Below the pieces are notes generated by a model. The model saw only the letters and a list, made by a program, of their open reading frames with translations, did not search any database and was not told the DNA's origin. A program made the position numbers and the translations under genes. Shown piece by piece: positions 27,809-39,473 of a DNA stretch of 64,000 nt. Numbering within the stretch: the stretch's first letter is position 1; each line of letters begins with the position of its first letter. Location of the stretch: positions 62,001-126,000 of the forward strand of contig NZ_JFCA01000002.1 in the NCBI RefSeq assembly GCF_000612585.1, given 5' to 3'. The DNA comes from Pseudomonas sp. CHM02. Lineage in GTDB: Bacteria; Pseudomonadota; Gammaproteobacteria; Pseudomonadales; Pseudomonadaceae.

Positions 27809-29377
27809 ATGCCCCGGCCCAACCGCCAATCACTCTTCCCCTTCCTCGCCTGGCTGCCACGCCATACCCGCGCCAGCATCGGCCGGGACGCAGTGGTCGG
27901 CCTCAGCGGCGCCGTGCTCGCCCTGCCGCAGTCGATTGCCTACGCACTGATTGCCGGCCTGCCGCCCGAATACGGCCTGTACGCCGCCATCATCCCGGTG
28001 CTGATCGCGTGCCTCTGGGGTTCCTCCTGGCACCTGATCTGCGGGCCCACGGCGGCGATTTCCATTGTGCTTTACGCCAGCGTCAGTCCCCTGGCCGTGC
28101 CGGGTTCCCAGGACTACATCACGCTGATCCTGCTGCTCACCTTCCTCGCCGGGGTTTTCCAGTGGCTGCTGGGCATGCTGCGCTTTGGCGCGCTGGTGAA
28201 TTTTGTCTCTCACTCGGTGGTGCTCGGTTTCACCCTGGGCGCCGCAGTGGTGATCGCCCTGGGCCAGTTGCCTAATCTGTTGGGGCTGGATCTGCCGAGC
28301 CAGGCCACGGCGCTCAATAGCCTGCTGGCACTGATCCACCACAGCGGCGAATGGGATCATGCGTCCCTGGCCCTTGGGCTTGGCACCTTGCTGGCAGGCG
28401 TGCTGCTCAAATACCTGGTGCCCCGCTGGCCGACGCTGTTGATCGCGCTGGCATTGGGCAGCCTGGTGGCGTGGCTGTGGCCGGCGATGTTCGGGCATGT
28501 GGCGCTGGTCAGCTCGTTTGTTGGCAAGCTGCCGCCGTTCAGCCCGCTGCCGATGGACCTGGACATGATCCTGCGCCTGCTGCCCAGTGCCGTGGCGGTG
28601 GGCATGCTGGGGCTGGTGACCAGCCTGTCGATTGCCCGCTCGCTGTCGGCCCGCTCGCAGCAATTGCTCGATGCCAACCAGGAAGTTCGCGCGCAGGGTT
28701 TATCCAATATCGTTGGCGGATTTTTCTCCGGCTACTTGTCAGCCGGTTCCTTTACTCGCTCCGGCCTCAGTTATGAAGCGGGCGCCTGCTCGCCGTTGGC
28801 CGGGGTGTTTTCCGCAGTGTGGGTGGCGTTGTTCGCATTGTTCGGTGCGGCGTTGATCGCCCACATTCCGATCCCGAGCATGGCCGCGAGCATCCTGCTG
28901 ATTTGCTGGGGCCTGGTGGACCATCGCGGCATCCGTGCGCTGTTCCGCGTGAGCCGCGCCGAGTTTGTGGTGATGAGCCTGACATGCGTGGCCACCTTGC
29001 TGCTGGAGCTGCAGACGGCGATTTATGCCGGGGTGCTCGCGTCACTGTTTTTCTACCTCAAGCGCACCTCGCAACCCAGGGTTCAGCAATGGCGCGACGG
29101 GGATGAGGATGTGCTGCGGGTGGGCGGCTCGATCTTTTTCGGCGCCAGCCATTACCTGCAAGTGCGCCTGCAACGGTTGCAGGGCGAACGGGTGGTGATC
29201 GAGGCGCAGCAGATCAACTTTATCGACTATTCCGGTGTGGAAATGCTGCATCAGGAGGCGCGGCGCTTGAAGGGCTTGGGGCGTAGCCTGACATTGCGCC
29301 GAGCCAGGCCACAGGTCGTTGAAGAACTTAAGAAGCTGGAGGGGGCCGACAAGTGCCCCCTCCATTTCGAAGACTGA
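27809..29377 (+). CDS. SulP family transporter with STAS domain (choline-sulfate cluster)
   Basis: The 522-residue protein has the full SulP layout: about 10-12 helices starting with LSGAVLALPQSIAYALIAGLP shortened to its ends, a GPTAAISIVLYAS segment, and a C-terminal STAS domain from about residue 430 with the INFIDYSGVEML motif. It follows betC-choX on the same strand, the order known from PA0031-PA0029 in P. aeruginosa. It may import choline-O-sulfate or move the released sulfate. The start at 27809 has only a weak ribosome site; the frame is open upstream through the REPIN, which I take as non-coding. Confidence 0.85.
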   Translation: MPRPNRQSLFPFLAWLPRHTRASIGRDAVVGLSGAVLALPQSIAYALIAGLPPEYGLYAAIIPVLIACLWGSSWHLICGPTAAISIVLYASVSPLAVPGSQDYITLILLLTFLAGVFQWLLGMLRFGALVNFVSHSVVLGFTLGAAVVIALGQLPNLLGLDLPSQATALNSLLALIHHSGEWDHASLALGLGTLLAGVLLKYLVPRWPTLLIALALGSLVAWLWPAMFGHVALVSSFVGKLPPFSPLPMDLDMILRLLPSAVAVGMLGLVTSLSIARSLSARSQQLLDANQEVRAQGLSNIVGGFFSGYLSAGSFTRSGLSYEAGACSPLAGVFSAVWVALFALFGAALIAHIPIPSMAASILLICWGLVDHRGIRALFRVSRAEFVVMSLTCVATLLLELQTAIYAGVLASLFFYLKRTSQPRVQQWRDGDEDVLRVGGSIFFGASHYLQVRLQRLQGERVVIEAQQINFIDYSGVEMLHQEARRLKGLGRSLTLRRARPQVVEELKKLEGADKCPLHFED

Positions 29378-29389
29378 ACCCACCCCCTT

Positions 29390-29470
29390 TAGGAGCCCGG
29401 CTTGCCGACGATAGCGCCCGCGAGGTCAGCACACGTCTTGAGGGCCAATCGCCGGCAAGCCGGCTCCTAC
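29390..29470. repeat. REP doublet between convergent genes
   Basis: TAGGAGCCCGGCTTGCCGACG at 29390-29413 is inverted relative to 29448-29470. It lies between the 3' ends of the SulP gene and aroE and may act as a bidirectional transcription barrier. Confidence 0.83.
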
Positions 29471-29497
29471 AATGACCGTGCCCGTGCCAGATCTATG

Positions 29498-30315
29498 TCA
29501 GGCCAACTGGCGGCGCAGTTCAGCCAATACGGGCGCCGAATCCGGGCGCACGCCGCGCCACAGGAAGAAGGCCTCCGCCGCTTGCTCAACCAGCATGCCC
29601 AGGCCATCCATTGCCACGGCTGCGCCTTGTTCGTTGGCCCAGCGGCAGAACGCGGTCGGTTCCTTGGCGTACATCATGTCGTAGCAAAAAGTCTTGCCCG
29701 GTTCGATCAGGCTGCCCGCTATCGGCGGTACATCGCCTGACAGGCTGGCGGACGTGGCATTGATGATCACGTCCACCGGCTCACGCAGCCAATCGAAACC
29801 GCTGGCGGACACCGGGCCCAAATCGTCGAACAACTCGGCGAGCACCTCGGCTTTCTCCACGGTGCGGTTGGCGATGATCAGCGAGGCCGGTTGCTCGGCC
29901 AGCAGCGGCTCCAGTGCTCCACGTACCGCGCCACCGGCGCCCAGCAGCAGGATGCGCTTGCCTTGCAGGTTCAGCCCGGCATTGACCGTGAGGTCGCGCA
30001 CCAGACCGGCGCCGTCGGTGTTGTCACCCAGCAGGCTGCCATCGGCCAGCTTGCTCAAGGTGTTCACCGCGCCAGCGCGTTGGGCGCGCTCGGTGAGCGA
30101 GTGGGCGAGGCGGTAGGCGTCTTCCTTGAACGGCACGGTGACGTTGGCGCCACGGCCCTGTTGGAAAAACTCACGAGCGCAGCCGGTGAAATCCTCCAGC
30201 GGTGCCAGCAAGGTGCTGTAGTCCAGTTGCTCGCCCGTCTGCTCGGCGAACATACGATGGATCAGCGGCGACTTGCTGTGGCCGATGGGATTGCCGAAGA
30301 CGACATAACGGTCCA

Positions 30316-30316
<1 letters not shown>
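29498..30316 (-). CDS. aroE: Shikimate dehydrogenase (NADP+)
   Basis: The 272-residue enzyme reduces 3-dehydroshikimate in aromatic amino acid synthesis. Motifs are [13 protein letters not shown] (substrate serines), [11 protein letters not shown] (catalytic Lys), [11 protein letters not shown] (catalytic Asp) and the NADP loop [10 protein letters not shown]. The start overlaps the hemF stop by one base (TGATG), so translation is coupled. Confidence 0.96.
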
Positions 30317-31272
<956 letters not shown>

Positions 31273-31407
31273 CTACGCGAGGCCATTGGGCGTCGGCGGC
31301 AAATGGGCGCACAGGATACCACTGCACCCCATTGCGCCGCAGTTGACGAAGATCAAGCTTAGGAGTGGGATAGTGGGCTACGCGAATTCGACCCAAGGAG
31401 AAGGCAG

Positions 31408-32385
31408 ATGGCAAAACGTATCCAGTTCAGCGCCCATGGTGGCCCGGATGTGCTTGAGTATGTGGACTACACGCCGGCAGAGCCGGGCCCGCAGCAGGTT
31501 CGCGTGCGTAACGAGGCCATCGGCCTGAACTTCATCGACACCTATTTGCGCAGCGGTCTGTACGCACCGCCAGCATTGCCATCGGGGTTGGGCGCGGAGG
31601 GCGCCGGCGTGGTCGACGCCGTCGGCAGCGAAGTCACTCAATTCAAGGTCGGCGATCGCGTGGCCTATGGCAGTGGCCCGCTGGGCGCCTACAGCCAACT
31701 GCATGTGTTGCCCGCCGCCAACCTGGTGCACCTGCCGGACGACGTCAGCTTCGAACAAGCCGCCGGCGCCATGCTCAAGGGTCTGACCGTGCAGTACCTG
31801 TTGCGCCAGACCTATGAACTCAAAGGCGGCGAAACCATCCTGTTCCATGCCGCCGCGGGTGGCGTGGGCTCCCTGGCCTGCCAATGGGCCAAGGCCCTGG
31901 GCGTCAAGTTGATCGGTACCGTGAGTTCACCGGAAAAAGCCGCAGTGGCCAAATCCCTCGGTGCCTGGGAAACCATCGACTACAGCAAGGAAGACGTCGC
32001 ACAGCGCGTGCTGGAATTGACCGACGGCAAAAAAGTCCCGGTGGTGTATGACGGTGTCGGCAAGGACACCTGGCTGACGTCGCTGGACAGCGTCGCGCCG
32101 CGGGGGCTGTTAGTGAGTTTTGGTAATGCGTCAGGTGCGGTGGACGGCGTGAACCTCGGAATTCTGGCAGCGAAAGGCTCGCTGTACGTCACCCGGCCGA
32201 CCCTGGCGACCTACGCCAACAACCCGCAGAACCTGCAGGCGATGGCCGATGACCTGTTCTCGATGATCAAGAGCGGCAAGGTGCGCATTGATATCAACCA
32301 GCGGTACCCGCTGGCGGAAGCGGCGAAGGCGCAGACCGCGTTGTCAGGGCGGCGCACGACAGGGTCGACCGTTCTGTTGCCGTAA
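31408..32385 (+). CDS. qor: NADPH:quinone reductase (zeta-crystallin type)
   Basis: The 325-residue zinc-free medium-chain reductase carries out one-electron reduction of quinones with NADPH. It has GLNFIDTYLRSGLY and the nucleotide-binding AAAGGVGSLACQWAKALG. The zinc-ligand residues of alcohol dehydrogenases are absent, as is normal for the family. A good ribosome site (AAGGAGAAGG) precedes the ATG. The order qor-hemF-aroE matches P. aeruginosa PA0023-PA0025. Confidence 0.95.
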   Translation: MAKRIQFSAHGGPDVLEYVDYTPAEPGPQQVRVRNEAIGLNFIDTYLRSGLYAPPALPSGLGAEGAGVVDAVGSEVTQFKVGDRVAYGSGPLGAYSQLHVLPAANLVHLPDDVSFEQAAGAMLKGLTVQYLLRQTYELKGGETILFHAAAGGVGSLACQWAKALGVKLIGTVSSPEKAAVAKSLGAWETIDYSKEDVAQRVLELTDGKKVPVVYDGVGKDTWLTSLDSVAPRGLLVSFGNASGAVDGVNLGILAAKGSLYVTRPTLATYANNPQNLQAMADDLFSMIKSGKVRIDINQRYPLAEAAKAQTALSGRRTTGSTVLLP

Positions 32386-32417
32386 GGCAACCGATATCTG
32401 GAGTCTGTAAGGGCCTC

Positions 32418-32501
32418 ATCGCGGGCAAGCCCGGCTCCCACATTTGACCGCGTTGTCATGAACGACGCGGATCAGGTGTGGGAGCCGGGCTTGCCCGCGA
32501 T
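32418..32501. repeat. REP doublet of the GTGGGAGC type
   Basis: ATCGCGGGCAAGCCCGGCTC at 32418-32441 is inverted relative to 32478-32501 (GTGGGAGCCGGGCTTGCCCG). The arms differ from the GTAGGAGC doublets elsewhere, so this is a second REP group. It lies between the convergent genes qor and tsaC. Confidence 0.85.
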
Positions 32502-32516
32502 GGCCGCACCTCGGTC

Positions 32517-33074
32517 TCAGGAAGGCCGCACAACCTCGCCAGTCACCAAATCGCGAATCAGGCTCGGATTCTTGCGTCCGCCCAAGGCGCCACCCAACAC
32601 CAGGTCCACCTGGCCACGGAAGTATTGCTCCACGCGAATCCGCGAGCGCGCAGCCGGACGCCCCTGAGGGTTGGCCGACGTGGAAATCAACGGCCCCACC
32701 AGCGAGCACAAGTCGCGCACCAGTGGATGGTCGGTCACGCGCAGCGCCACGGTGTCGTGCACACCTGTCACCCATTCCGGCAGCAAGTCCTGGTGCGGTA
32801 CCAGCCAGGTGTTCGGCCCAGGCCAGGTACTGGCCATGCGGTCGATCCAATCCTGCGGAAAGTCTTCGAATAGAAAGTCGAACTGGCGGATGTTGTCCGC
32901 CACCAGGATCAGGCCCTTGTCCACCGAACGGTTCTTGATGGCGAGCAAACGGTCCACTGCTTCTTCATTCCACGGGTCGCAGCCCAGGCCCCAAACCGCT
33001 TCGGTTGGATAGGCAATCACTGCGCCTGCGCGAATTTCTCGTGCGGTTTCCAGCACACGCCACCGGTTGACCAT
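32517..33074 (-). CDS. tsaC: L-threonylcarbamoyladenylate synthase
   Basis: The 185-residue YrdC-type protein makes threonylcarbamoyl-AMP for the t6A37 modification of ANN-decoding tRNAs. It has the conserved KxR-like start region [18 protein letters not shown], the basic loop [15 protein letters not shown] and [11 protein letters not shown]. It lies 54 bp after dprA on the same strand. The short single-domain form (not Sua5) indicates TsaC. Confidence 0.95.
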   Translation of the reverse strand: MVNRWRVLETAREIRAGAVIAYPTEAVWGLGCDPWNEEAVDRLLAIKNRSVDKGLILVADNIRQFDFLFEDFPQDWIDRMASTWPGPNTWLVPHQDLLPEWVTGVHDTVALRVTDHPLVRDLCSLVGPLISTSANPQGRPAARSRIRVEQYFRGQVDLVLGGALGGRKNPSLIRDLVTGEVVRPS

Positions 33075-33128
33075 TGTTCACTCTCCAGACTAAAGCTCTG
33101 CGCAGTTTACCGATCTTCGTTACAAAAC

Positions 33129-34223
33129 CTAGCAGCGCGCGAGCCAGCGTCCGCTTTCACAGGTGACCTGGCCTTCGAGCTCAAGCTCGGTCAGGGTCGC
33201 CAACACCTGGGACAACGGCCGCCCGCTGGCAATCGACAGCGCTTCACTGGTGTGGGGTGCCGCGTGCAGCAGCGCCACCAGCGGATGCACGACAGGGACC
33301 GGCGTCGGGCGGGACAGCGCCTGCCAGCCGCGCAACCCTTCAAGAATGTGCTCGATGGTTTCCACCAACATCGCACCGTCGCGGATCAACTGATGACAGC
33401 CCTTGGCACCGGGATGGTGGATGGAACCCGGAATGGCATACACCTCCCGTCCCTGCTCGGCCGCCAGCTTCGCGGTGATCAGCGAACCGCTGGCCATGCT
33501 GGCTTCCACCACCAGCACGCCCAGGGACAGGCCGCTGATGATGCGGTTACGCCTGGGGAAGTTGCCGGCCTGGGGCGGGGCGTCCAGGGGAAACTCGGAA
33601 ACCACGGCACTGCCTTGCTCGATCATCGCCGCCGCCAGCCGTTTGTGGCGCTGTGGATAAAAATTTTCGAGCCCGGTGCCGAGTACGCCGATCGTCTGGC
33701 CACCCACGTCCAATGCCGCTTGATGGGCTGCGCCGTCGATGCCCAAGGCCAGGCCGCTGGTGATGACAAAACCGGCGCTCGCCAGGCTGCGGGAAAACGC
33801 GGCGGCGGTGTCCATGCCAGGGCGGGACGCACGACGGCTCCCCACCACCGCCAGTTGCGGTTTTTCCAGGATCAAAGGGTCGCCAGCGACGAATAACAGC
33901 GGTGGCGCGTCATCGATCTGGGCGAGCAGCGCGGGGTACTCCGGCTGGTCCCACATCAGTAAATGCTGGCCCGGGCACGCCAGCCAGGCCAATGCGGCAC
34001 TGGCGCCCTCGCGAATTTCATGACTGCGTCGGGCATCGGCACTGACGGCTGGCAACCCAAGTGAACGCCAGGCACTGGCGGGGGCGCTGATCGCCTTAGA
34101 CGCAGAACCGAATGCTTCGATCAGTAAGCGAAAACGCTTCGGACCCAGTTCTGGCAGCCTGTGCAAGCGTAGTCGGGCTTCCAGTTCTGACGGGGATATT
34201 TCATGACTGTTTATCGGATTCAT
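33129..34223 (-). CDS. dprA: DNA-processing protein DprA
   Basis: The 364-residue protein loads RecA on incoming single-stranded DNA during transformation. It has the extended Rossmann fold with GSRRASRPG and ITSGLALGIDGAAHQAAL, then GLENFYPQRHKRLA, EFPLDAPPQAGNFPRRNRII and a C-terminal winged-helix-like domain from about residue 300. The gene lies in the conserved def-PA0020-dprA-tsaC block. Confidence 0.95.
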   Translation of the reverse strand: MNPINSHEISPSELEARLRLHRLPELGPKRFRLLIEAFGSASKAISAPASAWRSLGLPAVSADARRSHEIREGASAALAWLACPGQHLLMWDQPEYPALLAQIDDAPPLLFVAGDPLILEKPQLAVVGSRRASRPGMDTAAAFSRSLASAGFVITSGLALGIDGAAHQAALDVGGQTIGVLGTGLENFYPQRHKRLAAAMIEQGSAVVSEFPLDAPPQAGNFPRRNRIISGLSLGVLVVEASMASGSLITAKLAAEQGREVYAIPGSIHHPGAKGCHQLIRDGAMLVETIEHILEGLRGWQALSRPTPVPVVHPLVALLHAAPHTSEALSIASGRPLSQVLATLTELELEGQVTCESGRWLARC

Positions 34224-34286
34224 TTGATCATCCTTGACCGGAACAAGCTGTGGATAACTCTGTTGGTAACTTATTTAGCAGGCTAT

Positions 34287-35063
34287 TTATTGTGTTTGAT
34301 GGGCAGTCTCGAAACGGTCCATCACCGCCAACGGCCGTGAAGCGCTGAGCACTAGGCCGTAACTGAGTTTTTCGTAGGTGCGAAACACCAACAGGGTGCC
34401 GGCGCGCTCATCGGGAAGGTTCAGGGGCGCAGCGGTGAGGGTGTCGCGGACGGTGGCGCCCGTCTTGATCACGCTGAGCAGTTGGCCTTCGACCAGGCCA
34501 TCGCGGCGACCTTTGTTCAGGGTGACGGCATCGAGCACGCCGATCTGGGTGACGCCTTTGGGGATATCGATGATTTGCCCTTCGATGAAGGGCGCAGCGT
34601 GCGCGACCGCCAGGGTTGCCAGGTTCACGGGGGATTGCGCACGCAGCAGGCGGTCACCGGGACGCACCTCCTGCGTCACCCGCTGGACGGCCAGGGTACT
34701 GAGGTCGCCCGCTACGACAAATTGCGCCGTGCCGATGTCGTCGGCATTGATGCCCAGCAGCTCATGGGTCTGAGGGTCGGTATAGACCTTGCCGCGTCGG
34801 AATATTCCGTAATGGGGTTGGGAAGGTTCCAAGGTGCCTCGGGCATACACCCGCTCACCGTTAGCCCCCAGCACGCGTCCTGTATCGGCAGCGATAATGT
34901 AAGGGGCGTTGTCCAGATCCTGGGGCGAATCAAGAATGCGGTTATGCAGTAAAAAGCGCTGTATGGCCTGTTGCGTCGGTTGATCCAGACGCTGGGCGGG
35001 CTGGGGCAGCAGGGCCATGGCAAACGGGGCCCACAGCAGCAAGACGAGTAGCGATTTCCTCAT
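34287..35063 (-). CDS. PA0020-like envelope protein lacking the LysM domain
   Basis: The 258-residue protein has a signal peptide ([20 protein letters not shown]) and then goes straight into the C-terminal region typical of PA0020-like proteins: [60 protein letters not shown] [21 protein letters not shown] and [13 protein letters not shown]. As I recall the family, it is about 340 residues with a LysM peptidoglycan-binding domain after the signal peptide; that domain (about 80 residues) is missing here. There is no room for it upstream, because def starts 136 bp away on the other strand. The function is unknown. Confidence 0.8.
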   Translation of the reverse strand: MRKSLLVLLLWAPFAMALLPQPAQRLDQPTQQAIQRFLLHNRILDSPQDLDNAPYIIAADTGRVLGANGERVYARGTLEPSQPHYGIFRRGKVYTDPQTHELLGINADDIGTAQFVVAGDLSTLAVQRVTQEVRPGDRLLRAQSPVNLATLAVAHAAPFIEGQIIDIPKGVTQIGVLDAVTLNKGRRDGLVEGQLLSVIKTGATVRDTLTAAPLNLPDERAGTLLVFRTYEKLSYGLVLSASRPLAVMDRFETAHQTQ

Positions 35064-35198
35064 GGGGTGAATCTCCTTTATTATGTGCGTTCGCGTGAAA
35101 TGCCGTGGCCTTCGCGGCTTCGGGACGTTTCACACCGGCTGCCTGGGTCCATCCCAACGCCGATTTGCCTCTACCTCACATGTGCAGCAATTACGCTT

Positions 35199-35705
35199 AT
35201 GGCTATTTTGAACATCCTCGAATTCCCCGACTCGCGCCTGCGCACGATCGCCAAACCGGTGGCCGTAGTGGACGACAAGGTTCGTCAGTTGGTCGATGAC
35301 ATGTTTGAAACAATGTATGAAGCCCCGGGCATCGGCCTCGCCGCTACCCAGGTCAACGTGCATCAGCGCGTCGTGGTCATGGACCTGTCGGAAGATCGCA
35401 GCGAACCGATGGTGTACATCAACCCAGAGTTCGAACCGCTGACCGACGAGATGGGCGAATACCAGGAAGGCTGCCTGTCGGTGCCGGAGTTCTACGAGAA
35501 CGTCGAGCGCCCGCTGCGCGTGAAGATCAAGGCCCTGGACCGCGACGGCAAGCCGTTCGAACTGATTGCCGAAGGCTTGCTGGCGGTGTGCATCCAGCAC
35601 GAATGCGACCATCTCAACGGCAAGCTGTTTGTCGATTACCTGTCCACGCTCAAGCGCGACCGGATCAAGAAGAAGCTGGAAAAAAAGCATCGCCAGCAAG
35701 CTTGA
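35199..35705 (+). CDS. def: Peptide deformylase
   Basis: The 168-residue metalloenzyme removes the formyl group from nascent proteins. The three motifs are [18 protein letters not shown] (metal Cys) and QHECDHLNG (metal His and catalytic Glu). The start at 35199 ([15 protein letters not shown]) is the family start; the open frame upstream overlaps the divergent promoter region. A terminator follows before fmt. Confidence 0.97.
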   Translation: MAILNILEFPDSRLRTIAKPVAVVDDKVRQLVDDMFETMYEAPGIGLAATQVNVHQRVVVMDLSEDRSEPMVYINPEFEPLTDEMGEYQEGCLSVPEFYENVERPLRVKIKALDRDGKPFELIAEGLLAVCIQHECDHLNGKLFVDYLSTLKRDRIKKKLEKKHRQQA

Positions 35706-35717
35706 TGCCCTTCTTCC

Positions 35718-35745
35718 AAAGGCTTGCTGCGGCAAGCCTTTTTCT
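35718..35745 (+). terminator. Terminator-like hairpin after def
   Basis: AAAGGCTTGC and GCAAGCCTTT form a 10-bp stem with a 4-nt loop, followed by a T-rich tract. It lies between def and fmt, which are usually co-transcribed, so it may attenuate expression. Confidence 0.85.
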
Positions 35746-35774
35746 TTTGTGACTGCTTTTAACCGAGAACTCCC

Positions 35775-36728
35775 ATGACCGAGCCACTGCGCATTGTTTT
35801 TGCCGGTACCCCCGAATTTGCCGCCGAACACCTCAAGGCACTGCTTGCCAGCCCTTATGACATCGTCGCGGTGTACACCCAGCCGGATCGCCCGGCCGGT
35901 CGCGGGCAAAAACTGATGCCGAGCCCGGTCAAGCAGTTGGCGCTGGAGCACGCCATTCCCGTGCTGCAACCGCCGACCTTGCGCAATGCCGAGGCCCAGG
36001 CCGAACTGGCGGCGCTCAAGCCGGACCTGTTGGTGGTCGTCGCCTACGGCTTGATCCTGCCGCAAGCGGTGCTGGATATCCCACGCCTGGGCTGCATCAA
36101 CAGCCATGCCTCGCTGCTGCCACGCTGGCGCGGGGCGGCGCCGATCCAGCGCGCCGTGGAAGCCGGCGACAGCGAAAGCGGCGTGACCGTGATGCGCATG
36201 GAGGCCGGCCTGGACACCGGCCCGATGCTGCTGAAAGTCACCACCCCGATCACGGCCACAGATACCGGCGGCAGCCTGCACGACCGCCTTGCCGAGCTGG
36301 GCCCACCTGCCGTGATCCAAGCCATCGCCGGCCTGGCTGCAGGTACCCTGAAAGGCGAAATACAGGACGACAGCCTGGCGACCTACGCCCACAAACTGAA
36401 CAAGGACGAAGCGCGCATCGACTGGCGCCGCCCGGCCGTGGAACTGGAACGCCTGGTACGCGCCTTCAACCCATGGCCGGTCTGCCACAGCACGCTCAAC
36501 GGCGAAGCCTTGAAAGTGCTGGCCGCCACCCTGGCCGAGGGCAAAGGCGCGCCCGGTGAGATCATCGGCGCCAGCAAGGACGGCCTGTTGGTCGCTTGCG
36601 GCGATCAGGCGCTGTGCCTGACCCGTCTGCAATTGCCCGGGGGCAAGGCGCTTAATTTCAGCGATTTGTTCAACAGCCGTCGTGAGAAATTTGCCCTGGG
36701 CACCGTCCTTGGGGTGATCGCCCAATGA
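35775..36728 (+). CDS. fmt: Methionyl-tRNA formyltransferase
   Basis: The 317-residue enzyme formylates initiator Met-tRNA with 10-formyl-tetrahydrofolate. It has [13 protein letters not shown], the PAGRGQK loop, and the catalytic [20 protein letters not shown] region. The C-terminal tRNA-binding domain begins near residue 205. The stop overlaps the rsmB start (ATGA). Confidence 0.97.
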   Translation: MTEPLRIVFAGTPEFAAEHLKALLASPYDIVAVYTQPDRPAGRGQKLMPSPVKQLALEHAIPVLQPPTLRNAEAQAELAALKPDLLVVVAYGLILPQAVLDIPRLGCINSHASLLPRWRGAAPIQRAVEAGDSESGVTVMRMEAGLDTGPMLLKVTTPITATDTGGSLHDRLAELGPPAVIQAIAGLAAGTLKGEIQDDSLATYAHKLNKDEARIDWRRPAVELERLVRAFNPWPVCHSTLNGEALKVLAATLAEGKGAPGEIIGASKDGLLVACGDQALCLTRLQLPGGKALNFSDLFNSRREKFALGTVLGVIAQ

Positions 36729-38035
36729 ACCCGCGTCTGGCCGCCGCCAAGGCTCTCGCCGCCGTCCTCAACGGCAAGGCGTCGCTGAACAGTTCATTGC
36801 CGACCCAGTTGGACAAGGTTGAAGACCGCGATCGCGGTTTTACCCAGGACCTGGCCTTTGGCACGGCGCGCTGGCAGCCACGCTTGTCGGCGCTGGCGGC
36901 CAAGTTGCTGCAGAAGCCATTCAAGGCGGCCGATGCGGATGTCGAGGCGCTGCTGCTGGTGGGCCTGTATCAGTTGCTCTATACCCGCGTCCCCGCTCAC
37001 GCCGCGATCGGCGAAACCGTCGGTTGCGCCGACAAGCTGAAAAAACCGTGGGCCAAGGCGTTGCTCAACGCCGTGCTGCGCCGCGCCCAGCGCGAAAGCG
37101 AAGCACTGCTGGCCGAATTGGAATATGACCCGGTGGTGCGCACCGCCCACCCGCGCTGGCTGCAAAAATCCCTGAAGGCGTTCTGGCCTGAGCAATGGGA
37201 AGCCATTTGCGCGGCGAACAACGCGCACCCGCCGATGATCCTGCGGGTCAACCGTCGTCACCACCGCCGTGACGCCTACCTGCAATTGCTCACCCCCGCC
37301 GGCATCAATGCCACGCCGTGCGTGTACAGCGTCGACGGCATCGTGCTCGAAGCAGCCACCGATGTACGCAACCTGCCGGGCTTTACCGACGGCTGGATCA
37401 GCGTCCAGGACGAAGCGGCGCAACTGGCTGCCGACCTGCTCGACCTGGCGCCCGGCCAACGGGTACTCGACGCTTGCTGTGCACCGGGCGGCAAGACCTG
37501 CCACATTCTGGAGGTCGAAAAAGGCCTTGCCGGTGTAGTCGCTGTGGACCTGGAGGCCAAGCGCCTGGTGCGCGTGCGGGAAAACCTCGCCCGCCTGAGC
37601 CTGAGTGCCGAGCTGATCGCGGCCGACGGCCGCGACACCGCCACCTGGTGGGACGGCAAACCGTTCCAGCGCATCCTGCTCGATGCACCGTGCTCCGCCA
37701 CTGGGGTGATCCGTCGCCACCCGGACATCAAGCTCACCCGCCAACCCGACGACATCGCCGCCCTGGCCGTGCTGCAGGGCGAGCTGCTCGACGCGTTGTG
37801 GCCAACCCTGGAAGTCGGCGGCATCCTGCTCTACGCCACCTGTTCCACATTGCCGACTGAAAACACCGAGGTGATCGAAGCCTTCCTCGCCCGCACCAGC
37901 GGCGCCCGGGAGCTGGACCTTGCCACCACGGCCGGCATCAAGCAGCCCCACGGCCGCCAGTTGCTCGCGCAAGAAGGCGGACACGATGGCTTCTACTACG
38001 CCAAACTGATCAAGATCGCCGCCGCGCGCGGCTGA
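36725..38035 (+). CDS. rsmB: 16S rRNA (cytosine(967)-C(5))-methyltransferase
   Basis: The 436-residue protein has an N-terminal NusB-like RNA-binding domain (about 1-140) and a C-terminal SAM-dependent methyltransferase domain with [29 protein letters not shown] (first catalytic Cys) and [15 protein letters not shown] (second Cys). It is coupled to fmt by a 4-bp overlap and followed by trkA after 22 bp. Confidence 0.96.
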   Translation: MNPRLAAAKALAAVLNGKASLNSSLPTQLDKVEDRDRGFTQDLAFGTARWQPRLSALAAKLLQKPFKAADADVEALLLVGLYQLLYTRVPAHAAIGETVGCADKLKKPWAKALLNAVLRRAQRESEALLAELEYDPVVRTAHPRWLQKSLKAFWPEQWEAICAANNAHPPMILRVNRRHHRRDAYLQLLTPAGINATPCVYSVDGIVLEAATDVRNLPGFTDGWISVQDEAAQLAADLLDLAPGQRVLDACCAPGGKTCHILEVEKGLAGVVAVDLEAKRLVRVRENLARLSLSAELIAADGRDTATWWDGKPFQRILLDAPCSATGVIRRHPDIKLTRQPDDIAALAVLQGELLDALWPTLEVGGILLYATCSTLPTENTEVIEAFLARTSGARELDLATTAGIKQPHGRQLLAQEGGHDGFYYAKLIKIAAARG

Positions 38036-38057
38036 ATGGTTTTAAGGGAGTGACCGG

Positions 38058-39431
38058 ATGAAAATCATCATCCTTGGGGCAGGGCAGGTCGGCGGTACGC
38101 TGGCCGAACATTTGGCCAGCGAAGCCAACGACATCACCGTGGTCGACACCGATGCCGAGCGCCTGCGCAACCTCGGCGACCGCCTGGACATCCGCACGGT
38201 GCAAGGCCGCGCGTCGTTTCCAACCGTGCTGCGCCAGGCCGGCGCCGACGATGCCGACATGCTCGTCGCCGTGACCAATAGCGATGAAACCAACATGGTC
38301 GCCTGCCAGGTCGCCCACACCCTGTTCCACACGCCGACCAAGATCGCTCGAGTGCGCGAAGCGGCCTACCTGACCCGTGCCGGGCTGTTCGACAACGACG
38401 CGATCCCGGTGGACGTGCTGATCAGCCCGGAACAGGTGGTGACTCACTACATCAAGCGCCTGATCGAAATTCCGGGCGCCTTGCAGGTGATCGACTTTGC
38501 CGACGGCAAGGCGCAACTGGTCGCAGTGAAGGCCTATTACGGCGGCCCGTTGGTGGGCCAGCAACTGCGCCAGTTACGTGAACACATGCCCAATGTGGAA
38601 ACCCGCGTAGCGGCGATTTTCCGGCGCGACCGTCCGATCCTGCCCCAGGGCGATACGGTGATCGAGGCCGACGACGAAGTATTTTTCATCGCCGCCAAGG
38701 CGAATATTCGTGCAGTCATGAGCGAAATGCGCCGCCTCGACGAGACCTACAAGCGCATCGTCATCGCGGGTGGCGGGCAGATCGGCGAGCGTCTGGCCGA
38801 AGCCATCGAAAGCCGCTACCAGGTGAAGATCATCGAGATGAGCCCGGCACGTTGCCGGCATTTGTCCGACACCCTGGACAGCACCGTCGTACTGCAAGGC
38901 AGCGCCTCGGACCGCGACCTGCTGATGGAAGAAAACATCGCCGACGCCGATATTTTCCTGGCCCTGACCAACGATGACGAAGCCAACATCATGTCGTCGC
39001 TACTGGCCAAGCGACTGGGGGCGAAGAAAGTGATGACCATCATCAACAACCCGGCCTACGTGGATTTGATCCAGGGCGGCGATATCGACATCGCCATCAG
39101 CCCGCAGCTGGCCACCATCGGCACCCTGCTCGCCCACGTGCGCCGTGGCGATATCGTCAGCGTGCACTCCCTGCGCCGGGGCGCGGCGGAAGCCATCGAG
39201 GCGATTGCCCACGGTGACTCGAAATCGAGCAAGGTGATCGGCAAGGCCATCCGCGATATTGGCTTGCCGCCGGGCACCACGATTGGCGCGATCATTCGCG
39301 ATGAAGAAGTGATCATCGCCCACGACGATACGGTGATCGCCACGGGTGACCATGTGATTCTGTTTCTGGTGGATAAAAAACATATCCGCGATGTGGAGAA
39401 GCTGTTCCACGTGGGGTTGAGTTTTTTCTGA
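38058..39431 (+). CDS. trkA: Trk potassium uptake system, peripheral NAD-binding protein
   Basis: The 457-residue cytoplasmic regulator of the TrkH/TrkG potassium channels is built of two tandem RCK-N/RCK-C halves. The nucleotide loops are [15 protein letters not shown] (residue 4 on) and [15 protein letters not shown] (about 236 on). AAGGGAGTGACC precedes the start. The gene order fmt-rsmB-trkA is conserved in Pseudomonas. Confidence 0.96.
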   Translation: MKIIILGAGQVGGTLAEHLASEANDITVVDTDAERLRNLGDRLDIRTVQGRASFPTVLRQAGADDADMLVAVTNSDETNMVACQVAHTLFHTPTKIARVREAAYLTRAGLFDNDAIPVDVLISPEQVVTHYIKRLIEIPGALQVIDFADGKAQLVAVKAYYGGPLVGQQLRQLREHMPNVETRVAAIFRRDRPILPQGDTVIEADDEVFFIAAKANIRAVMSEMRRLDETYKRIVIAGGGQIGERLAEAIESRYQVKIIEMSPARCRHLSDTLDSTVVLQGSASDRDLLMEENIADADIFLALTNDDEANIMSSLLAKRLGAKKVMTIINNPAYVDLIQGGDIDIAISPQLATIGTLLAHVRRGDIVSVHSLRRGAAEAIEAIAHGDSKSSKVIGKAIRDIGLPPGTTIGAIIRDEEVIIAHDDTVIATGDHVILFLVDKKHIRDVEKLFHVGLSFF

Positions 39432-39437
39432 TGACGC

Positions 39438-39461
39438 TATCGCCGGCAAGCCGGCATCTAC
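39438..39461. repeat. Single REP element
   Basis: TATCGCCGGCAAGCCGGCATCTAC is one REP-type palindrome with one changed base relative to the CTCCTAC end. It sits alone between trkA and the TPR gene. Confidence 0.75.
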
Positions 39462-39473
39462 AGGATCCTTTGT

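Noticed and set aside
39412..39428. parS-like TGTTCCACGTGG at the end of trkA
   Set aside because: The left half is perfect but the right half has four mismatches, so the palindrome needed for ParB is lost.
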